From Ruegeria sp. ANG-R (GTDB lineage Bacteria > Pseudomonadota > Alphaproteobacteria > Rhodobacterales > Rhodobacteraceae), in NCBI RefSeq assembly GCF_000813985.1, contig NZ_JWLJ01000007.1, positions 1-64,000 on the forward strand: a DNA stretch of 64,000 nt, in the 5' to 3' direction. How positions within the stretch are numbered: position 1 is the stretch's first letter; each line of letters opens with the position of its first letter. Below, piece by piece: positions 43,409 through 53,936 of this stretch. The position numbers and the translations under genes are program-made. The notes under the pieces were generated by a model, which saw nothing but the letters and a program-made list of their open reading frames with translations, ran no database searches and had not been told where the DNA came from.

Positions 43409-44572
43409 TTACGGTTCCAACAGGAAGTCGGTCAGCGCCTGGATATAGGTGTCGTAAACGTCATTGCCGGGCAGCGGGATATGGTTTGCCGTTTCAAGAA
43501 CCACCAGCGAGGCATCGGGGATACCTGCCGCCAGTTTATGCGCCTCTGACAGCGGATGGACCGAGCTGTTGCGCCCATGCAGGATTAGCGTCGGGCATTG
43601 CACCTGTGGCAAAAGATGCAGAACTGACGCCGTGTTGCCGCTGTCGCGCTGATAGAGCTTCTGCTCAACAGAATAGAGCGCCTGCATTTCGTCAACGATC
43701 TCGCGCACTGTCTCCAAAGGCCCTTCGGGAAAGTAGCTTAGCAGCGACCCCACGGCATATCCGCTGCCCGGATTGTCCCAGCCTTCGAGAATCAGGTTAC
43801 GGATCGAGTCTGGCCCTTCCACACCTTCGCGGTGATTGCGCCCCTCTGCCCAGCCCCCAACGATGGCCATCCGGCTGACCCGTTCTGGATATTTGGCGGC
43901 AAAGCGCAGGGCTGAGAACAATCCACCAAGCTCGGTCACGATGCAGAAACGGTCAAATCCTGCTGCCTCGGTCACGGCCAGAATATCCTCGTCGACCCCT
44001 TCGTAACTGGCGTGACACGGATCGCCCCAATGGCTCTGCTCGCGCTTGTTATAGCGCAGCAGCGTAAATTTCGCCTCCATTGCGCGCAGATAGGTGCGCT
44101 CGGACGACAACCGCCATTCCGCCTCTACGTCATAGACGATCGAGCCAACCCTCAGAACCGGAGGGCCATCACCAGACACGGTAAAGGCAATTGACTGTCC
44201 ATCGCTGCCCCGCGCATATCTCAGCCGTTGCATTCGCCGGTCGCGCTCTGGTGCTGGTGCTGCAGAACGCTGAACCTCTGTCGCCATCTGCAACCCGCGC
44301 CGTACAATCGTCCGAATAATCCGTTGCGATTTGCCGTCATCGCCGACAGCCTTGCGGGCTGCGGCAATCCGCGCGCTGATCGTTGAGTCCGAGACAAAGC
44401 GGCCATTCCAGACCCGGTCGATGATCTCGTCGCGCGCCACAAGCCTGCCGGGGCTTTCGGCCAGCAACTCCAGCAGATCAAAAACCTGCGGTTCAATCGG
44501 AACCGCCTCACCCCGGCGTGTCAAGACGTGGCGGTCGATGTCCAGAACACAGTCAGCAAATTCATAGCGCAT
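43409..44572 (-). CDS. OmpR-type winged-helix domain fused to alpha/beta-hydrolase
   Basis: The 387-aa protein begins with a CadC/OmpR-type DNA-binding domain (residues 1-95; EPQVFDLLELLAESPGRLVARDEIIDRVW, then ISARIAAARKAVGDDG, TIVRRGLQ). After a linker comes an alpha/beta hydrolase (about 115-387) with a FCIVTELGGLFSALRFA elbow; here the usual nucleophile Ser is replaced within E-L-G-G, so catalysis is doubtful. GRNSSVHPLSEAHKLA and ANHIPLPG near the end hold the acid and His region. The start at 44572 follows the family. It may be a regulator that senses a small ligand through a hydrolase-type pocket. Confidence 0.8.
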   Translation of the reverse strand: MRYEFADCVLDIDRHVLTRRGEAVPIEPQVFDLLELLAESPGRLVARDEIIDRVWNGRFVSDSTISARIAAARKAVGDDGKSQRIIRTIVRRGLQMATEVQRSAAPAPERDRRMQRLRYARGSDGQSIAFTVSGDGPPVLRVGSIVYDVEAEWRLSSERTYLRAMEAKFTLLRYNKREQSHWGDPCHASYEGVDEDILAVTEAAGFDRFCIVTELGGLFSALRFAAKYPERVSRMAIVGGWAEGRNHREGVEGPDSIRNLILEGWDNPGSGYAVGSLLSYFPEGPLETVREIVDEMQALYSVEQKLYQRDSGNTASVLHLLPQVQCPTLILHGRNSSVHPLSEAHKLAAGIPDASLVVLETANHIPLPGNDVYDTYIQALTDFLLEP

Positions 44573-44867
44573 GGGCCGAATACACTCCGTTTCGTTGGGG
44601 GTCACAAGGTTCAATGGCAGTCCCAAAGGTTTCGCAGGCATTTCTCAGGATTGTCTTCAAGCGACAGGGCGGCGCGGTTGCCAAACTCAAGCGAACAAAA
44701 CAGGAGTTTCCAATGATGCCACCCTTCGACATCGCTCTGCTGCGCCATACCGCTGTTCGGCACGGTCGCAGAACACCCCAGCCCCGAAGCGAACCAAAAA
44801 CAGGAGCAGCAATGTCGGGCTGGTTGTTAAGGATGCTATCCCGCCCGACGGGGTGGCGTCAACGGGC

Positions 44868-46745
44868 CTAACTGGCCCGCTTCATCCCCATGACACGCGC
44901 CCGTGCCCGCGGATCGCTGTCGAACAGCGCCGCCAGTTGCTCGGTCATCGCGCCGGCCAGTTGCTCGACATCGGTGATTGTCACGGCGCGGTCGTAATAC
45001 CGGGTCACGTCATGGCCGATACCGATGGCCAGCAGTTCAACCATCTTGCGCTTTTCGACCATCGCGATCACGTCGCGCAGGTGCTTTTCAAGATAGTTCG
45101 CGGGGTTCACGCTGAGTGTTGAATCATCGACCGGGGCCCCATCCGAGATTACCATCAGGATCTTGCGGGCCTCGCGCCGGGCCAGCATCCGGCGATGCGC
45201 CCATTCCAGCGCCTCCCCATCGATGTTCTCCTTCAGCAGGCCCTCTTTCATCATCAGGCCCAGATTTGGTCGCGCACGCCGCCACGGAGCATCGGCGCCT
45301 TTATAGATGATGTGGCGCAGGTCGTTCAGACGTCCGGGCTGCTGAGGACGGCCATCGTTCAGCCATGCCTCGCGCGCCTGACCGCCTTTCCACGCGCGGG
45401 TGGTAAAGCCCAGAATCTCGACCTTCACATTGCAGCGTTCCAACGTACGCGCCAGAACATCCGCGCAGATCGCCGCGATCGAGATCGGACGACCCCGCAT
45501 TGAACCCGAATTATCCAGCAGCAGCGTCACAACGGTGTCGCGGAATTCGGTGTCTTTTTCGACCTTAAAGCTCAGCGGCGTGGTGGGGTTCGCCACGACA
45601 CGCGCCAGACGTCCGGCATCCAGAATGCCTTCCTCGCGGTCGAACTCCCAGCTGCGGTTCTGCTGCGCCTGCAGGCGACGCTGCAGCTTGTTGGCCAGAC
45701 GGCTCACTGCACCTTTCAAGGGCTCTAATTGCTGATCCAGATAGGCCCGCAGGCGTTCCAGTTCGGCTGGCTCCGCCAGATCCTCGGCTGCGATCTCTTC
45801 GTCGTAGGCGTTCAGATAAACCTTGTAATCGGGATCGGCCTCGGACGCGGGCGGTGGGGCAGGGGGCTCCAGCGGAGCCTCGCCCTCGGGCATCTCAGCC
45901 TCGTCGCCCATCTCATCCTCGGCCATCTCGTCCATCGAGACTTGCGCCTGAGACTGGTCCTGTTGTTCCTCCTGCGTTTGCTCAGGGGTTGCATCGGCGT
46001 CCTGTTCGTCCTGATCATCCTGACCGGTGCTGTCCGGATCGGGCTGTTCGTCGGCGTCGTCCTCGGCCTGATCTTCCTGTTCGTCGTCCAGTTCGTCCGG
46101 GTCGTCGCCCAACTGGTCGCCATAGCCCAGATCCTTGATCATTTGCCGGGCGAACTTGGCAAACTCGGCCTGATCCGAGAGGATTTCATCAAGGTTTTCC
46201 AGCGTTCCGCCAGCCTGTTCCTCGATAAATCCACGCCACAGGTTCATAACATTCTCAGCGGCCGGAGGCATATCACGCCCGGTGGCCAGATGCCGGATCA
46301 GATAGCCCGCCGCCACCGCCAGAGGTGCGTCCGCAGGCTGCTTGCACTGGTCATATCCTCGCCGGATCGCCTCATGCCCGATTTTGACGTCAATGTTCGA
46401 GGCGGTGCCGGGCATATCCCGCGCGCCCATTGCCTCACAACGGGCCGTTTCCATCGCCTCATAAAGATCCCGCGCCATATCACCCGGAGGCGCATAGCGA
46501 GCATGTGTCGCGTCGTCGTGGTACTTGCGCTGCAAGGCCAAAGCATCTGCCGTACCGCGCGCCAACAACACTTCTTCACGTGTCATGCGGCGAGAGACCT
46601 GCGGCAACCGCATCGACTCGCCCGACAGGCCAGATGGATCAACGGTATAGCTCACCGACAGATCAGGATCGTCGGCCATGACCTTGGTGGCCTCGGCCAG
46701 AGCCTTCTTAAACGGATCAGCAGGGTTGTCGTTTGGTTTGCTCAT
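44868..46745 (-). CDS. cobT: cobaltochelatase subunit CobT
   Basis: The 625-aa protein is the large CobT subunit of the aerobic cobalt chelatase, which inserts Co2+ into hydrogenobyrinic acid a,c-diamide with CobN and CobS. It has the N-terminal domain (1-200), then a strongly acidic Asp/Glu/Gln-rich linker (about 205-300). A C-terminal von Willebrand A domain carries the [18 protein letters not shown] near 415 and [12 protein letters not shown]. Length is normal. Its start overlaps the small exported protein gene (ATGA). Confidence 0.96.
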   Translation of the reverse strand: MSKPNDNPADPFKKALAEATKVMADDPDLSVSYTVDPSGLSGESMRLPQVSRRMTREEVLLARGTADALALQRKYHDDATHARYAPPGDMARDLYEAMETARCEAMGARDMPGTASNIDVKIGHEAIRRGYDQCKQPADAPLAVAAGYLIRHLATGRDMPPAAENVMNLWRGFIEEQAGGTLENLDEILSDQAEFAKFARQMIKDLGYGDQLGDDPDELDDEQEDQAEDDADEQPDPDSTGQDDQDEQDADATPEQTQEEQQDQSQAQVSMDEMAEDEMGDEAEMPEGEAPLEPPAPPPASEADPDYKVYLNAYDEEIAAEDLAEPAELERLRAYLDQQLEPLKGAVSRLANKLQRRLQAQQNRSWEFDREEGILDAGRLARVVANPTTPLSFKVEKDTEFRDTVVTLLLDNSGSMRGRPISIAAICADVLARTLERCNVKVEILGFTTRAWKGGQAREAWLNDGRPQQPGRLNDLRHIIYKGADAPWRRARPNLGLMMKEGLLKENIDGEALEWAHRRMLARREARKILMVISDGAPVDDSTLSVNPANYLEKHLRDVIAMVEKRKMVELLAIGIGHDVTRYYDRAVTITDVEQLAGAMTEQLAALFDSDPRARARVMGMKRAS

Positions 46746-47116
46746 TTCTTGTTCTGATCCCCAAACATGCAGTTCATATTCGCCAGTTTAACAAGACCTA
46801 AGGTGCTATTTCTACAGACTTGACCAAGAGGCGGACGAAGATTTAGCCACGGTTCGTTATCGATTATCACGATGCTGTCGGCATATACCGCCATCGGAGC
46901 AAAGAACTTTACAGAGCCGTTTCTGTCCCGATCAGGCTCACGATACGTAATTGCACCATGGATATTGCAGACCGCAAACACGTCTGCCTCTATTGCAGTC
47001 ATCAACTCAACGCGACTGTGATATCCAGCCGCACAAGGAAAATTCACTTCAGCCGATGCTGAATTTGCCCCAGTCAACTGGAGCGTGAGAAGTGCGAGGC
47101 GAGCGCCGCAGCGCAT
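46742..47116 (-). CDS. small exported protein between cobS and cobT
   Basis: The 124-aa protein has a signal peptide ([22 protein letters not shown]). A mature part with four Cys ([32 protein letters not shown]) suggests one or two disulfides. There is no known family. Its ATG overlaps the cobS stop (TGATG) and its stop overlaps the cobT start, so it is fully embedded in the cob operon. The position is odd, because a periplasmic protein has no evident place in cobalt insertion. Confidence 0.65.
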   Translation of the reverse strand: MRCGARLALLTLQLTGANSASAEVNFPCAAGYHSRVELMTAIEADVFAVCNIHGAITYREPDRDRNGSVKFFAPMAVYADSIVIIDNEPWLNLRPPLGQVCRNSTLGLVKLANMNCMFGDQNKK

Positions 47117-48102
47117 CACCCCAAGCTCGCGCTCGCCGCGCTTTCCGGCAGTTCCTCGTCAAAGCAGCGCTGATAGAACTCGGCAACCGTCTGGCGCTCA
47201 AGCTCGTCGCATTTGTTCAGGAAGGACAGGCGGAAAGCATAGCCGATGTTGCGGAAGATTTCTGCGTTTTGGGCCCAGTTGATCACGGTCCGGGGGCTCA
47301 TGACGGTCGAGAGATCGCCGTTCATGAAGGCGGTCCGGGTCAGGTCGGCGACGGTGACCATCTGGCTGACGGTCTTGCGGCCCTCGGCGGTGTTGTAATG
47401 CGGCGCTTTCGACAGCACGATCATCGTTTCCGCGTCGTGGCTGAGGTAGTTCAGCGTCGAGACCAGCGACCAGCGGTCCATCTGCGCCTGGTTGATCTGC
47501 TGTGTACCGTGATAGAGGCCGGTGGTGTCGCCCAGACCGACGGTGTTTGCGGTCGCAAACAGACGGAAGTTGGGGTTCGGCGTGATGATTTCATTCTGGT
47601 CCAGCAAGGTCAGCTTGCCGTCATGCTCCAGCACGCGCTGAATTACGAACATCACGTCCGCACGGCCCGCGTCATATTCGTCGAATACGATTGCAACCGG
47701 GTTGCGCAGAGCCCAGGGCAGGATGCCTTCGTGGAATTCGGTGACCTGCTTGCCGTCGCGCAGCTTGATCGCGTCTTTACCGATCAGGTCGATCCGGCTG
47801 ATATGGCTGTCGAGGTTCACACGAACGGCGGGCCAGTTCAGGCGCGCTGCAACCTGTTCGATATGGGTCGATTTCCCGGTGCCGTGATAGCCCTGAATCA
47901 TCACCCGGCGGTTATGGGTAAAGCCCGCAAGAATCGCCAGCGTGGTTTCCGGATCAAACTTGTAGGTCGGATCGATCACCGGCACACGGTCGCTGCGTTC
48001 GGCAAAGCCTTTGACTGCCATATCGCTGTCAATGCCAAACACCTCGCGAACCGAAATGTCCTCGGTGGGTTTTGCGTTGATGTCGATCGATCCGTCAGCC
48101 AT
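47116..48102 (-). CDS. cobS: cobaltochelatase subunit CobS
   Basis: The 328-aa protein is an AAA+ ATPase of the MoxR/CobS group. It has the Walker [14 protein letters not shown] near residue 98, Walker [12 protein letters not shown] near 155, sensor [12 protein letters not shown], and the C-terminal lid with [22 protein letters not shown]. It powers cobalt insertion with CobT and CobN. Length is standard. The order cobS then cobT is usual; an extra small gene lies between them here. Confidence 0.96.
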   Translation of the reverse strand: MADGSIDINAKPTEDISVREVFGIDSDMAVKGFAERSDRVPVIDPTYKFDPETTLAILAGFTHNRRVMIQGYHGTGKSTHIEQVAARLNWPAVRVNLDSHISRIDLIGKDAIKLRDGKQVTEFHEGILPWALRNPVAIVFDEYDAGRADVMFVIQRVLEHDGKLTLLDQNEIITPNPNFRLFATANTVGLGDTTGLYHGTQQINQAQMDRWSLVSTLNYLSHDAETMIVLSKAPHYNTAEGRKTVSQMVTVADLTRTAFMNGDLSTVMSPRTVINWAQNAEIFRNIGYAFRLSFLNKCDELERQTVAEFYQRCFDEELPESAASASLG

Positions 48103-48247
48103 GCGCCTTGTCCTTATCCTTTGGCCCGTTCACCGGGTTTGAACCCGTGTGTGGTGCAACATATTGCGGGCAAGGGCAAGGGAAAGAGGCGACCGGATCA
48201 CGCTAGCCGGATGTTTCTTTGAAACTGGCCTTATGATGGTGCGGGTT

Positions 48248-51200
48248 CTAGTGAAAATCCCTGCTTGGGAACAGCCGCTTGGCCTGTTCGCGCGGATGGC
48301 GGGCGCTCGGGCCGTTCTGCCGGGGGCGCGGGGTGTCATCCGCTTGGGGTTGGGTGATCCCGATGGCCTCGTCCAGCGGATGCCCAAGCTCGGACAGTTT
48401 GTGCGACATATCGGTGATCTCTTGCGCGATCAGATGCACGACGATCCCCTCGCGCTGCAGATACCCGCGAACCTGCAGCAACCGCCCGCCCATCACGATG
48501 CGGCGAAACCGTTCATAGACCTTGGGCCAGACGACCACATTGCTGACCCCGGTTTCATCTTCAAGCGTCAGAAAGATTACGCCCGAGGCCGTGCCCGGAC
48601 GCTGGCGGGTAATGACAAGGCCGCAAACGCTGTGACGGCCAAGCGGGATGTCCTGAAGCGCCGCATGGGGCACGAGGCCGGGGATGGACGGGCGCAACAG
48701 CTCCATCGGGTGTGAGCGCAGGGTCAGACGGGTCGAGACGTAGTCTTCGACAACCTCCTCGCCCAGATGCATCACCGGCAGGTTGACCTGCGGCTCATTG
48801 ATGCTCTCGCCATCGATGGGGTCATTGAACAGCGGCAGGGCGGTTCGGCTGCGGATGGCTTTGACATGCCACAGGGCGTCGCGCCGGGTCAGGTCCATGC
48901 CGGAAAACGCATCCGCCTCGGCCAGACGGGTCAGAACGTCCGGTCGCAACCCGGCCCGCAGCCACAGCGTTTCGGGGTCCGGATAGCCATTGCCGCGCGC
49001 GGCCACGATCCAATCCGCATCCTCCTGCTTGAACCCTTTGATCTGGCGAAAGCCCAGCCGCAGGGCCAGCGCCCCATCGGCGCGGCGTTCCAGCAGATTG
49101 TCCCAGGTCGAGGCATTGACGCAGACCGGGCGGATCTCGACCCCATGCTCGCGCGCGTCGCGCACGATTTGGGCAGGCGCGTAAAACCCCATGGGCTGCG
49201 AGTTCAGTAGCGCGCAGGAGAAGATCGCCGGGTGATGGCATTTCATCCAGGCCGAGACATAGGCCAGCATGGCAAAAGCCGCTGCGTGGCTTTCGGGAAA
49301 GCCGTAATCGGCAAAGCCTTCGATCTGGCCAAAGCAGCGGTCGGCGACCTCGGGCGTATAGCCATTGTTCAGCATCCCCGCGATGAACTTGTCGCGATAG
49401 GTGCCAATCGTCCCCATGCGCCGGAACGAGGCCAGCGAGCGGCGCAGGTGGTCAGCCTCTTCCGCCGAAAACCCAGCGCCTACCACGGCGATTTGCAGGG
49501 CCTGTTCCTGAAACAGCGGCACGCCCAGCGTGCGCCGTGTCACCTCTTCCAAAGCAGGGCCGAAGGGTTCGGATTTTTCCAACCCGTTGCGCCGCCGGAT
49601 ATAGGGCTGCACCATATCGCCCTGAATGGGGCCGGGGCGGACGATGGCAACCTCGATCACCAGATCATAGAATTCACGCGGCCTCATCCGGGGCAGGAAA
49701 TTCATCTGTGCCCGGCTTTCGACCTGAAACACGCCCACCGCATCGGCGGCGCACAGCATGTCATAGGTCGCCGTGTCCTCTTGCGGGACGGTGGCGATGC
49801 TGAGGGTTTCGCCATTCTGCTGCTGCATCAGGTCAAACGCCTTGCGGATGCAACTGAGCATCCCCAGCCCCAATATATCGACCTTCAGAATGCCAAGCGC
49901 GTCGATATCGTCCTTGTCCCACTCGATCACGGTGCGGTCTTCCATCGCGGCGTTTTCGATCGGGCAGAGCTCATCCAGCCGCTGCTTGGTGATGACGAAC
50001 CCGCCCACATGCTGCGACAGGTGGCGCGGAAAGCCGATGATCTCGCCAATCAGGCGAACCGTCTGCATCAGACGTCGGTCCTTGGGGTCGAGGCCCAGTT
50101 CGCGCATCCGCTCAAGATCGACCCCGCCATTGGTCATCCCCCAGATCTGGTTGGACAGCCCGGCGGTGACGTCCTGAGACAACCCCATCACCTTGCCCAC
50201 CTCACGGATCGCCGCGCGGGATCGGAAATGGATGACCGTGGCGCACAGACCCGCGCGATGGCGGCCGTATTTTTTATAAATCCACTGGATCACCTCTTCG
50301 CGCCGCTCGTGTTCGAAATCCACGTCGATATCCGGCGGCTCGCCCCGGTGTTTCGAGACAAAACGCTCGAACACCATGGCGATCATGTCGGGGCTGACAT
50401 CGGTGATGCCCAGCAGATAGCACAGGATCGAATTGGCAGCTGATCCGCGCCCCTGGCACAGAATGCCCTGCGAGCGGGCGAATTGCACAATGTCATGCAC
50501 GGTCAGGAAATAGGCCGGGAAGTCCAGATCGGCGACGAGCGCCAGTTCCTTTTTCATCAGGCTGATCGCCTTCTCAGACGGGCCATCGGGATAGCGCCGT
50601 TTCAGCCCCTCACGCGCCAATCGTTCCAGCCGTGCCTGCGGGGTCTCGTTGCTGGCGATCTCGTCGGGATATTCGTAAGATAACTCGCTCAGATTAAAGC
50701 TGCAGCGGTCGGCGATTTCCAGTGTGCGGCGCAGCGCGCCGGGGTGGTCCTGAAACAGCCGGGCCATATCGGCATGGCCTTTCAGTCGCCGCTCGGCATT
50801 GGGCAGGGCGTTTGTGCCGATCTCATCAATCGTGATGTGTTCGCGCATACAGGTCAGCACATCGGCCAGTTGACGGCGGTTGCCACGGTGCATCACCACA
50901 TCGCCCACAGCTACCATGGGGGCCGAGGCCTTTTGCGAAGCCTGCGCACAGGCCGCAAGATAGGCCCGGTCGCTACCGTCATAGCGCGGTGCGGCGCCCA
51001 GAAAGACCGCGTTGGGAAATTGCCGCCTGATCCTTTGGATATCCGGGATGGCCTGCTGCAACCCGGCCTGAGGCAGCGCGATCAGGATCATGCCCTGGCA
51101 GGCCCTCAACATGTCCTTCGTATCCAGATGGCATTCGCCTTTTTCCGCCCGTCGCTTGCCCAGCGTCAGCAGGCGGGTCAGCCGCTGATACGCGGCGCGG

Positions 51201-51631
51201 TCGCGGGGCAGAGCCAGCCAGTCCACGGAACTGTCGCGCAGCACCAGACGGCAGCCAACGATTAACTGCGGCAGCCGGATCGCATCGGGTTTGGCAATCG
51301 GTTGCGGATGACCGACTTCCTGCCGCGAACAGGAATCGACCCGGTGCTGAGACCGTATCTGCACCTCTTTCTCGGCCTCGCGCCGCAGCTCTTTCAACGC
51401 GGTCCATGCGCGCACCACCCCGGCCAGAGAGTTCCGGTCGGTGATCGCGATAGCCCTCAGGCCCAGCTCTGCCGCGCGGGTCACCAGCTCTTCGGGGTGC
51501 GAGGCCCCGGTCAGGAAGGTGAAATTGGTGGTCACGCACAGCTCGGCATAGCCGGGGCCTTCTGTCTGAGGCCCCAGCAGGTCCCGGCGAAAGGCTTCAA
51601 CGGGGCGATGAGTGCGGTTCACCTCGATCAT
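48248..51631 (-). CDS. dnaE2: error-prone DNA polymerase DnaE2
   Basis: The 1127-aa protein is a DNA polymerase III alpha-type (C family) of the DnaE2 group. It has an N-terminal PHP domain (YAELCVTTNFTFLTGASHPEEL), the catalytic GEPPDIDVDFEHERREEV (Asp-x-Asp) and KVDILGLGM (third Asp). Helix-hairpin-helix and OB parts are C-terminal (ALQDIPLGRHSVCGLVITRQRPG). It carries out SOS mutagenesis with ImuB and the beta clamp. The start at 51631 overlaps the imuB stop (ATGA). It is expressed from the LexA-boxed promoter at 53119. Confidence 0.95.
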   Translation of the reverse strand: MIEVNRTHRPVEAFRRDLLGPQTEGPGYAELCVTTNFTFLTGASHPEELVTRAAELGLRAIAITDRNSLAGVVRAWTALKELRREAEKEVQIRSQHRVDSCSRQEVGHPQPIAKPDAIRLPQLIVGCRLVLRDSSVDWLALPRDRAAYQRLTRLLTLGKRRAEKGECHLDTKDMLRACQGMILIALPQAGLQQAIPDIQRIRRQFPNAVFLGAAPRYDGSDRAYLAACAQASQKASAPMVAVGDVVMHRGNRRQLADVLTCMREHITIDEIGTNALPNAERRLKGHADMARLFQDHPGALRRTLEIADRCSFNLSELSYEYPDEIASNETPQARLERLAREGLKRRYPDGPSEKAISLMKKELALVADLDFPAYFLTVHDIVQFARSQGILCQGRGSAANSILCYLLGITDVSPDMIAMVFERFVSKHRGEPPDIDVDFEHERREEVIQWIYKKYGRHRAGLCATVIHFRSRAAIREVGKVMGLSQDVTAGLSNQIWGMTNGGVDLERMRELGLDPKDRRLMQTVRLIGEIIGFPRHLSQHVGGFVITKQRLDELCPIENAAMEDRTVIEWDKDDIDALGILKVDILGLGMLSCIRKAFDLMQQQNGETLSIATVPQEDTATYDMLCAADAVGVFQVESRAQMNFLPRMRPREFYDLVIEVAIVRPGPIQGDMVQPYIRRRNGLEKSEPFGPALEEVTRRTLGVPLFQEQALQIAVVGAGFSAEEADHLRRSLASFRRMGTIGTYRDKFIAGMLNNGYTPEVADRCFGQIEGFADYGFPESHAAAFAMLAYVSAWMKCHHPAIFSCALLNSQPMGFYAPAQIVRDAREHGVEIRPVCVNASTWDNLLERRADGALALRLGFRQIKGFKQEDADWIVAARGNGYPDPETLWLRAGLRPDVLTRLAEADAFSGMDLTRRDALWHVKAIRSRTALPLFNDPIDGESINEPQVNLPVMHLGEEVVEDYVSTRLTLRSHPMELLRPSIPGLVPHAALQDIPLGRHSVCGLVITRQRPGTASGVIFLTLEDETGVSNVVVWPKVYERFRRIVMGGRLLQVRGYLQREGIVVHLIAQEITDMSHKLSELGHPLDEAIGITQPQADDTPRPRQNGPSARHPREQAKRLFPSRDFH

Positions 51632-53103
51632 GCGAATTCCCCATGCACGAACCATCCGGGGTTTTGCGGGGTGTGAAACAGCCACAATCGCCGCCCCTGC
51701 CGGGTTTCAACCTGCCAGTAATCGCGCAGGCCCGTGCGCCAGTTCTCATCTTCCAGCCACCATTCGGGGCAGATGCGTTCGGGGCCGGTTGAGCGGCCTG
51801 TGGTCAGCGACATGCGCCGCCAGCGAAAGCGGCGCGGCGGGTGTGGGCCTGATCCGGCGATGGGTTCTGGCGGAAACAGCTGCAGGGGGCGAAGGCGCAA
51901 GGCGACCCAACCGCCTGTAGGGTCGGAATAGGCGGCGGGCGAGATGATAAAGCTGCGCTCGGGGATATGGCTTTGCGCGGGCAGCAAGCGGTGGACCTGT
52001 TCCAGCCCGATCCGGGTGCCGATGCGGGTGATCAGGTCATCCAGTTGATCTTTGCCCCGGTTTGCGGCGCGGCTGATCTGGCGCACGGGCAGGGGTTCCA
52101 CCAGCGTGGCCTCCAGCCGCAGCTGATCGACGCCAAAGCCTGCATCCACCTCGGCCAGCCCGCGTTCGAACAGGGGCAGGATGCGATACGGGTCACGCAA
52201 AGGGCGGGCCAGCCGCAGCTCGACCTGCTGGTGGTCCTGATCTACACGGCGTAAGGTCATGCACAGCTTGCGTGCGCCCATTTCCTGCGCTTTCAGCTTG
52301 TCGCAGAGCCGTTCCAGCAGCCGTTCCGCCCCGGCCATCATGTCGGATAGCAGGCCAATGGGCTCGGGCAGAGTCATGCGCACGCCGTAATGGGGCGGAT
52401 CGGCCAACGGCGTGATCTGTTCGGGCTGGTCCCCCAGCGCTTGATCCAGTCGCATCAGCACCTCGGGGCCAAAGCGGCGTGTCAGCGGTGCGCGTGGGGT
52501 TTGCGCCAGCTCGCCAATCCGGCGCAGGCCCAGCCGTTGCAGCGCGACCGAGGTATCCTCATCCAGCCGCAGCGCTGCCACCGGCAGGGCGCGGATGGCC
52601 TTCAGGGTATCCTGGGTCGCGACCCCCTCGCCATAATGTGCCAAAGCCCAGGCCGCCCCGCGCGTCGGTGCCAGACCGATCTGCACCGCCAGCCCGGCCC
52701 GGGCCAGACGCCTGCGCATATCGGTCAGCATCATCTCTTCCCCGCCAGCCAGATGAGCCGATCCGGTGATGTCCAGAACCAGCCCATCCTCACCCTCCAG
52801 CCCGACCCAGGGGCAATAGCGCGTGGCCCAGCGGCGCAGGGCGTGCAGGAACCGCTGATCCCCCTGCGGATCGGCGGGATGGCTTTGTAGATCGGGGCAA
52901 AAGGCGCGGGCATCGGAATAGGGCATACCGCTGTGCAGGCCCTGCCGCTGGGCCTGCACATTCAGGCAATACACCCGGTTTGCGTTGTTCTGTTTCAGCG
53001 TCAGAACAAACGGCCCATCGACCGGGCGCAGCCGCAAGGCCCGGTCGCTTGCCAGCCGGGGAAACCAGAGTGAAACGATGCGGCGCTGTATCCCGCCGAA
53101 CAT
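51628..53103 (-). CDS. imuB: ImuB, inactive Y-family polymerase partner of DnaE2
   Basis: The 491-aa protein has the Y-family polymerase fold of ImuB (IVSLWFPRLASDRALRLRP, GLEGEDGLVLDITGSAHLAGGEE, the HhH AQTPRAPLTRRFGPEV) without a full set of catalytic acids at the N-terminus, as expected for this non-polymerising family. It bridges DnaE2 and the clamp. It starts at 53103, close to a LexA box. Many related clusters have imuA upstream; here the upstream gene is an ABC ATPase and imuA is absent. Confidence 0.92.
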   Translation of the reverse strand: MFGGIQRRIVSLWFPRLASDRALRLRPVDGPFVLTLKQNNANRVYCLNVQAQRQGLHSGMPYSDARAFCPDLQSHPADPQGDQRFLHALRRWATRYCPWVGLEGEDGLVLDITGSAHLAGGEEMMLTDMRRRLARAGLAVQIGLAPTRGAAWALAHYGEGVATQDTLKAIRALPVAALRLDEDTSVALQRLGLRRIGELAQTPRAPLTRRFGPEVLMRLDQALGDQPEQITPLADPPHYGVRMTLPEPIGLLSDMMAGAERLLERLCDKLKAQEMGARKLCMTLRRVDQDHQQVELRLARPLRDPYRILPLFERGLAEVDAGFGVDQLRLEATLVEPLPVRQISRAANRGKDQLDDLITRIGTRIGLEQVHRLLPAQSHIPERSFIISPAAYSDPTGGWVALRLRPLQLFPPEPIAGSGPHPPRRFRWRRMSLTTGRSTGPERICPEWWLEDENWRTGLRDYWQVETRQGRRLWLFHTPQNPGWFVHGEFA

Positions 53104-53118
53104 ATAAAACCCCCAAAT

Positions 53119-53133
53119 GTTCTACATTTGTTC
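53119..53133 (-). promoter_or_regulatory. LexA (SOS) box GTTC-N7-GTTC with a third half-site
   Basis: GTTC at 53119-53122 and GTTC at 53130-53133 are separated by exactly seven bases, the alphaproteobacterial LexA direct repeat. A further GTTC lies at 53140-53143. It sits just upstream of imuB (start 53103) and should give damage-inducible expression of imuB and dnaE2. Confidence 0.85.
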
Positions 53134-53204
53134 TTATATGTTCTTGACCCTCAAAGAGTCGAGTCCTTGAGGGCCGGATCGTCAGGGTTTCAGAGCCCGG
53201 GCGC

Positions 53205-53936
53205 TTACTTCAACGCCCGCGCCAGAAAGGCCTGCGTGGTCTGGTGCGAGGGGTGGTCGAACACCGCTTCGGGCGGGCCTTCTTCAATGATCCGTCCGCT
53301 GTCGAGGAAACAGATCTTGTCGGCGGCCTCGCGGGCAAAGCCCATTTCATGCGTGGCCATCACCATCGTCATGCCCTGTTTCTTCAGCATCAGCAGAACA
53401 TCCAGCACCTCGCCCACCAGTTGGGGATCGAGGGCCGAGGTGATTTCATCAAACAGCATGACCTCGGGCTGCATGGCCAAGGCGCGCACGATGGCGACGC
53501 GCTGCTGCTGCCCGCCCGACAATTGGTCGGGATAGTTGTGCATCCGGTCGGCCAGCCCGAACCGGGCAAACAGCGCCTCGACCTCGGGCTGCAATTCGGT
53601 GCGCGTCAGTCCGCGCACCCGGCGGGGGGCGAGCATGACATTCTCAAGCGCGGTCATATGCGGAAACAGGTTGAAGCTCTGGAACACGATCCCGATGCGG
53701 GCGCGCACCGATTGCGGATTCAGGCCGGGGATCGAGATATCCTCGCCGTCCAAAAAGATCGCGCCATCTTCGATGGGTTCCAGCAGGTTGATGCAACGCA
53801 GCAGGGTGGATTTGCCTGAGCCCGAAGCGCCGATCAGGCAGACCATCTGACCCTCATCAACAGTCAGATTGATCCCGTCACAGACCGTGCGGTCGCCAAA
53901 GCGTTTCACTACGCCCTGAAGTTCCAGTTTGGGCAT
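53205..53936 (-). CDS. polar amino acid ABC transporter, ATP-binding protein
   Basis: The 243-aa protein has the GlnQ/HisP-type ATPase motifs: Walker A GASGSGKSTLL near 34, Q-loop VFQSFNLFPHM, signature LSGGQQQRVAIVRALA near 140, and Walker B VMLFDEITSALD. It is the energy unit for the permease encoded directly upstream. Its start overlaps the permease stop by one base. Order on the minus strand is binding protein, permease, ATPase. Confidence 0.95.
   Translation of the reverse strand: MPKLELQGVVKRFGDRTVCDGINLTVDEGQMVCLIGASGSGKSTLLRCINLLEPIEDGAIFLDGEDISIPGLNPQSVRARIGIVFQSFNLFPHMTALENVMLAPRRVRGLTRTELQPEVEALFARFGLADRMHNYPDQLSGGQQQRVAIVRALAMQPEVMLFDEITSALDPQLVGEVLDVLLMLKKQGMTMVMATHEMGFAREAADKICFLDSGRIIEEGPPEAVFDHPSHQTTQAFLARALK

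Noticed and set aside
45729..50443. Several long plus-strand frames opposite cobT, cobS and dnaE2
   Set aside because: They are antisense to strongly supported genes, and high GC keeps the opposite frames free of stops.
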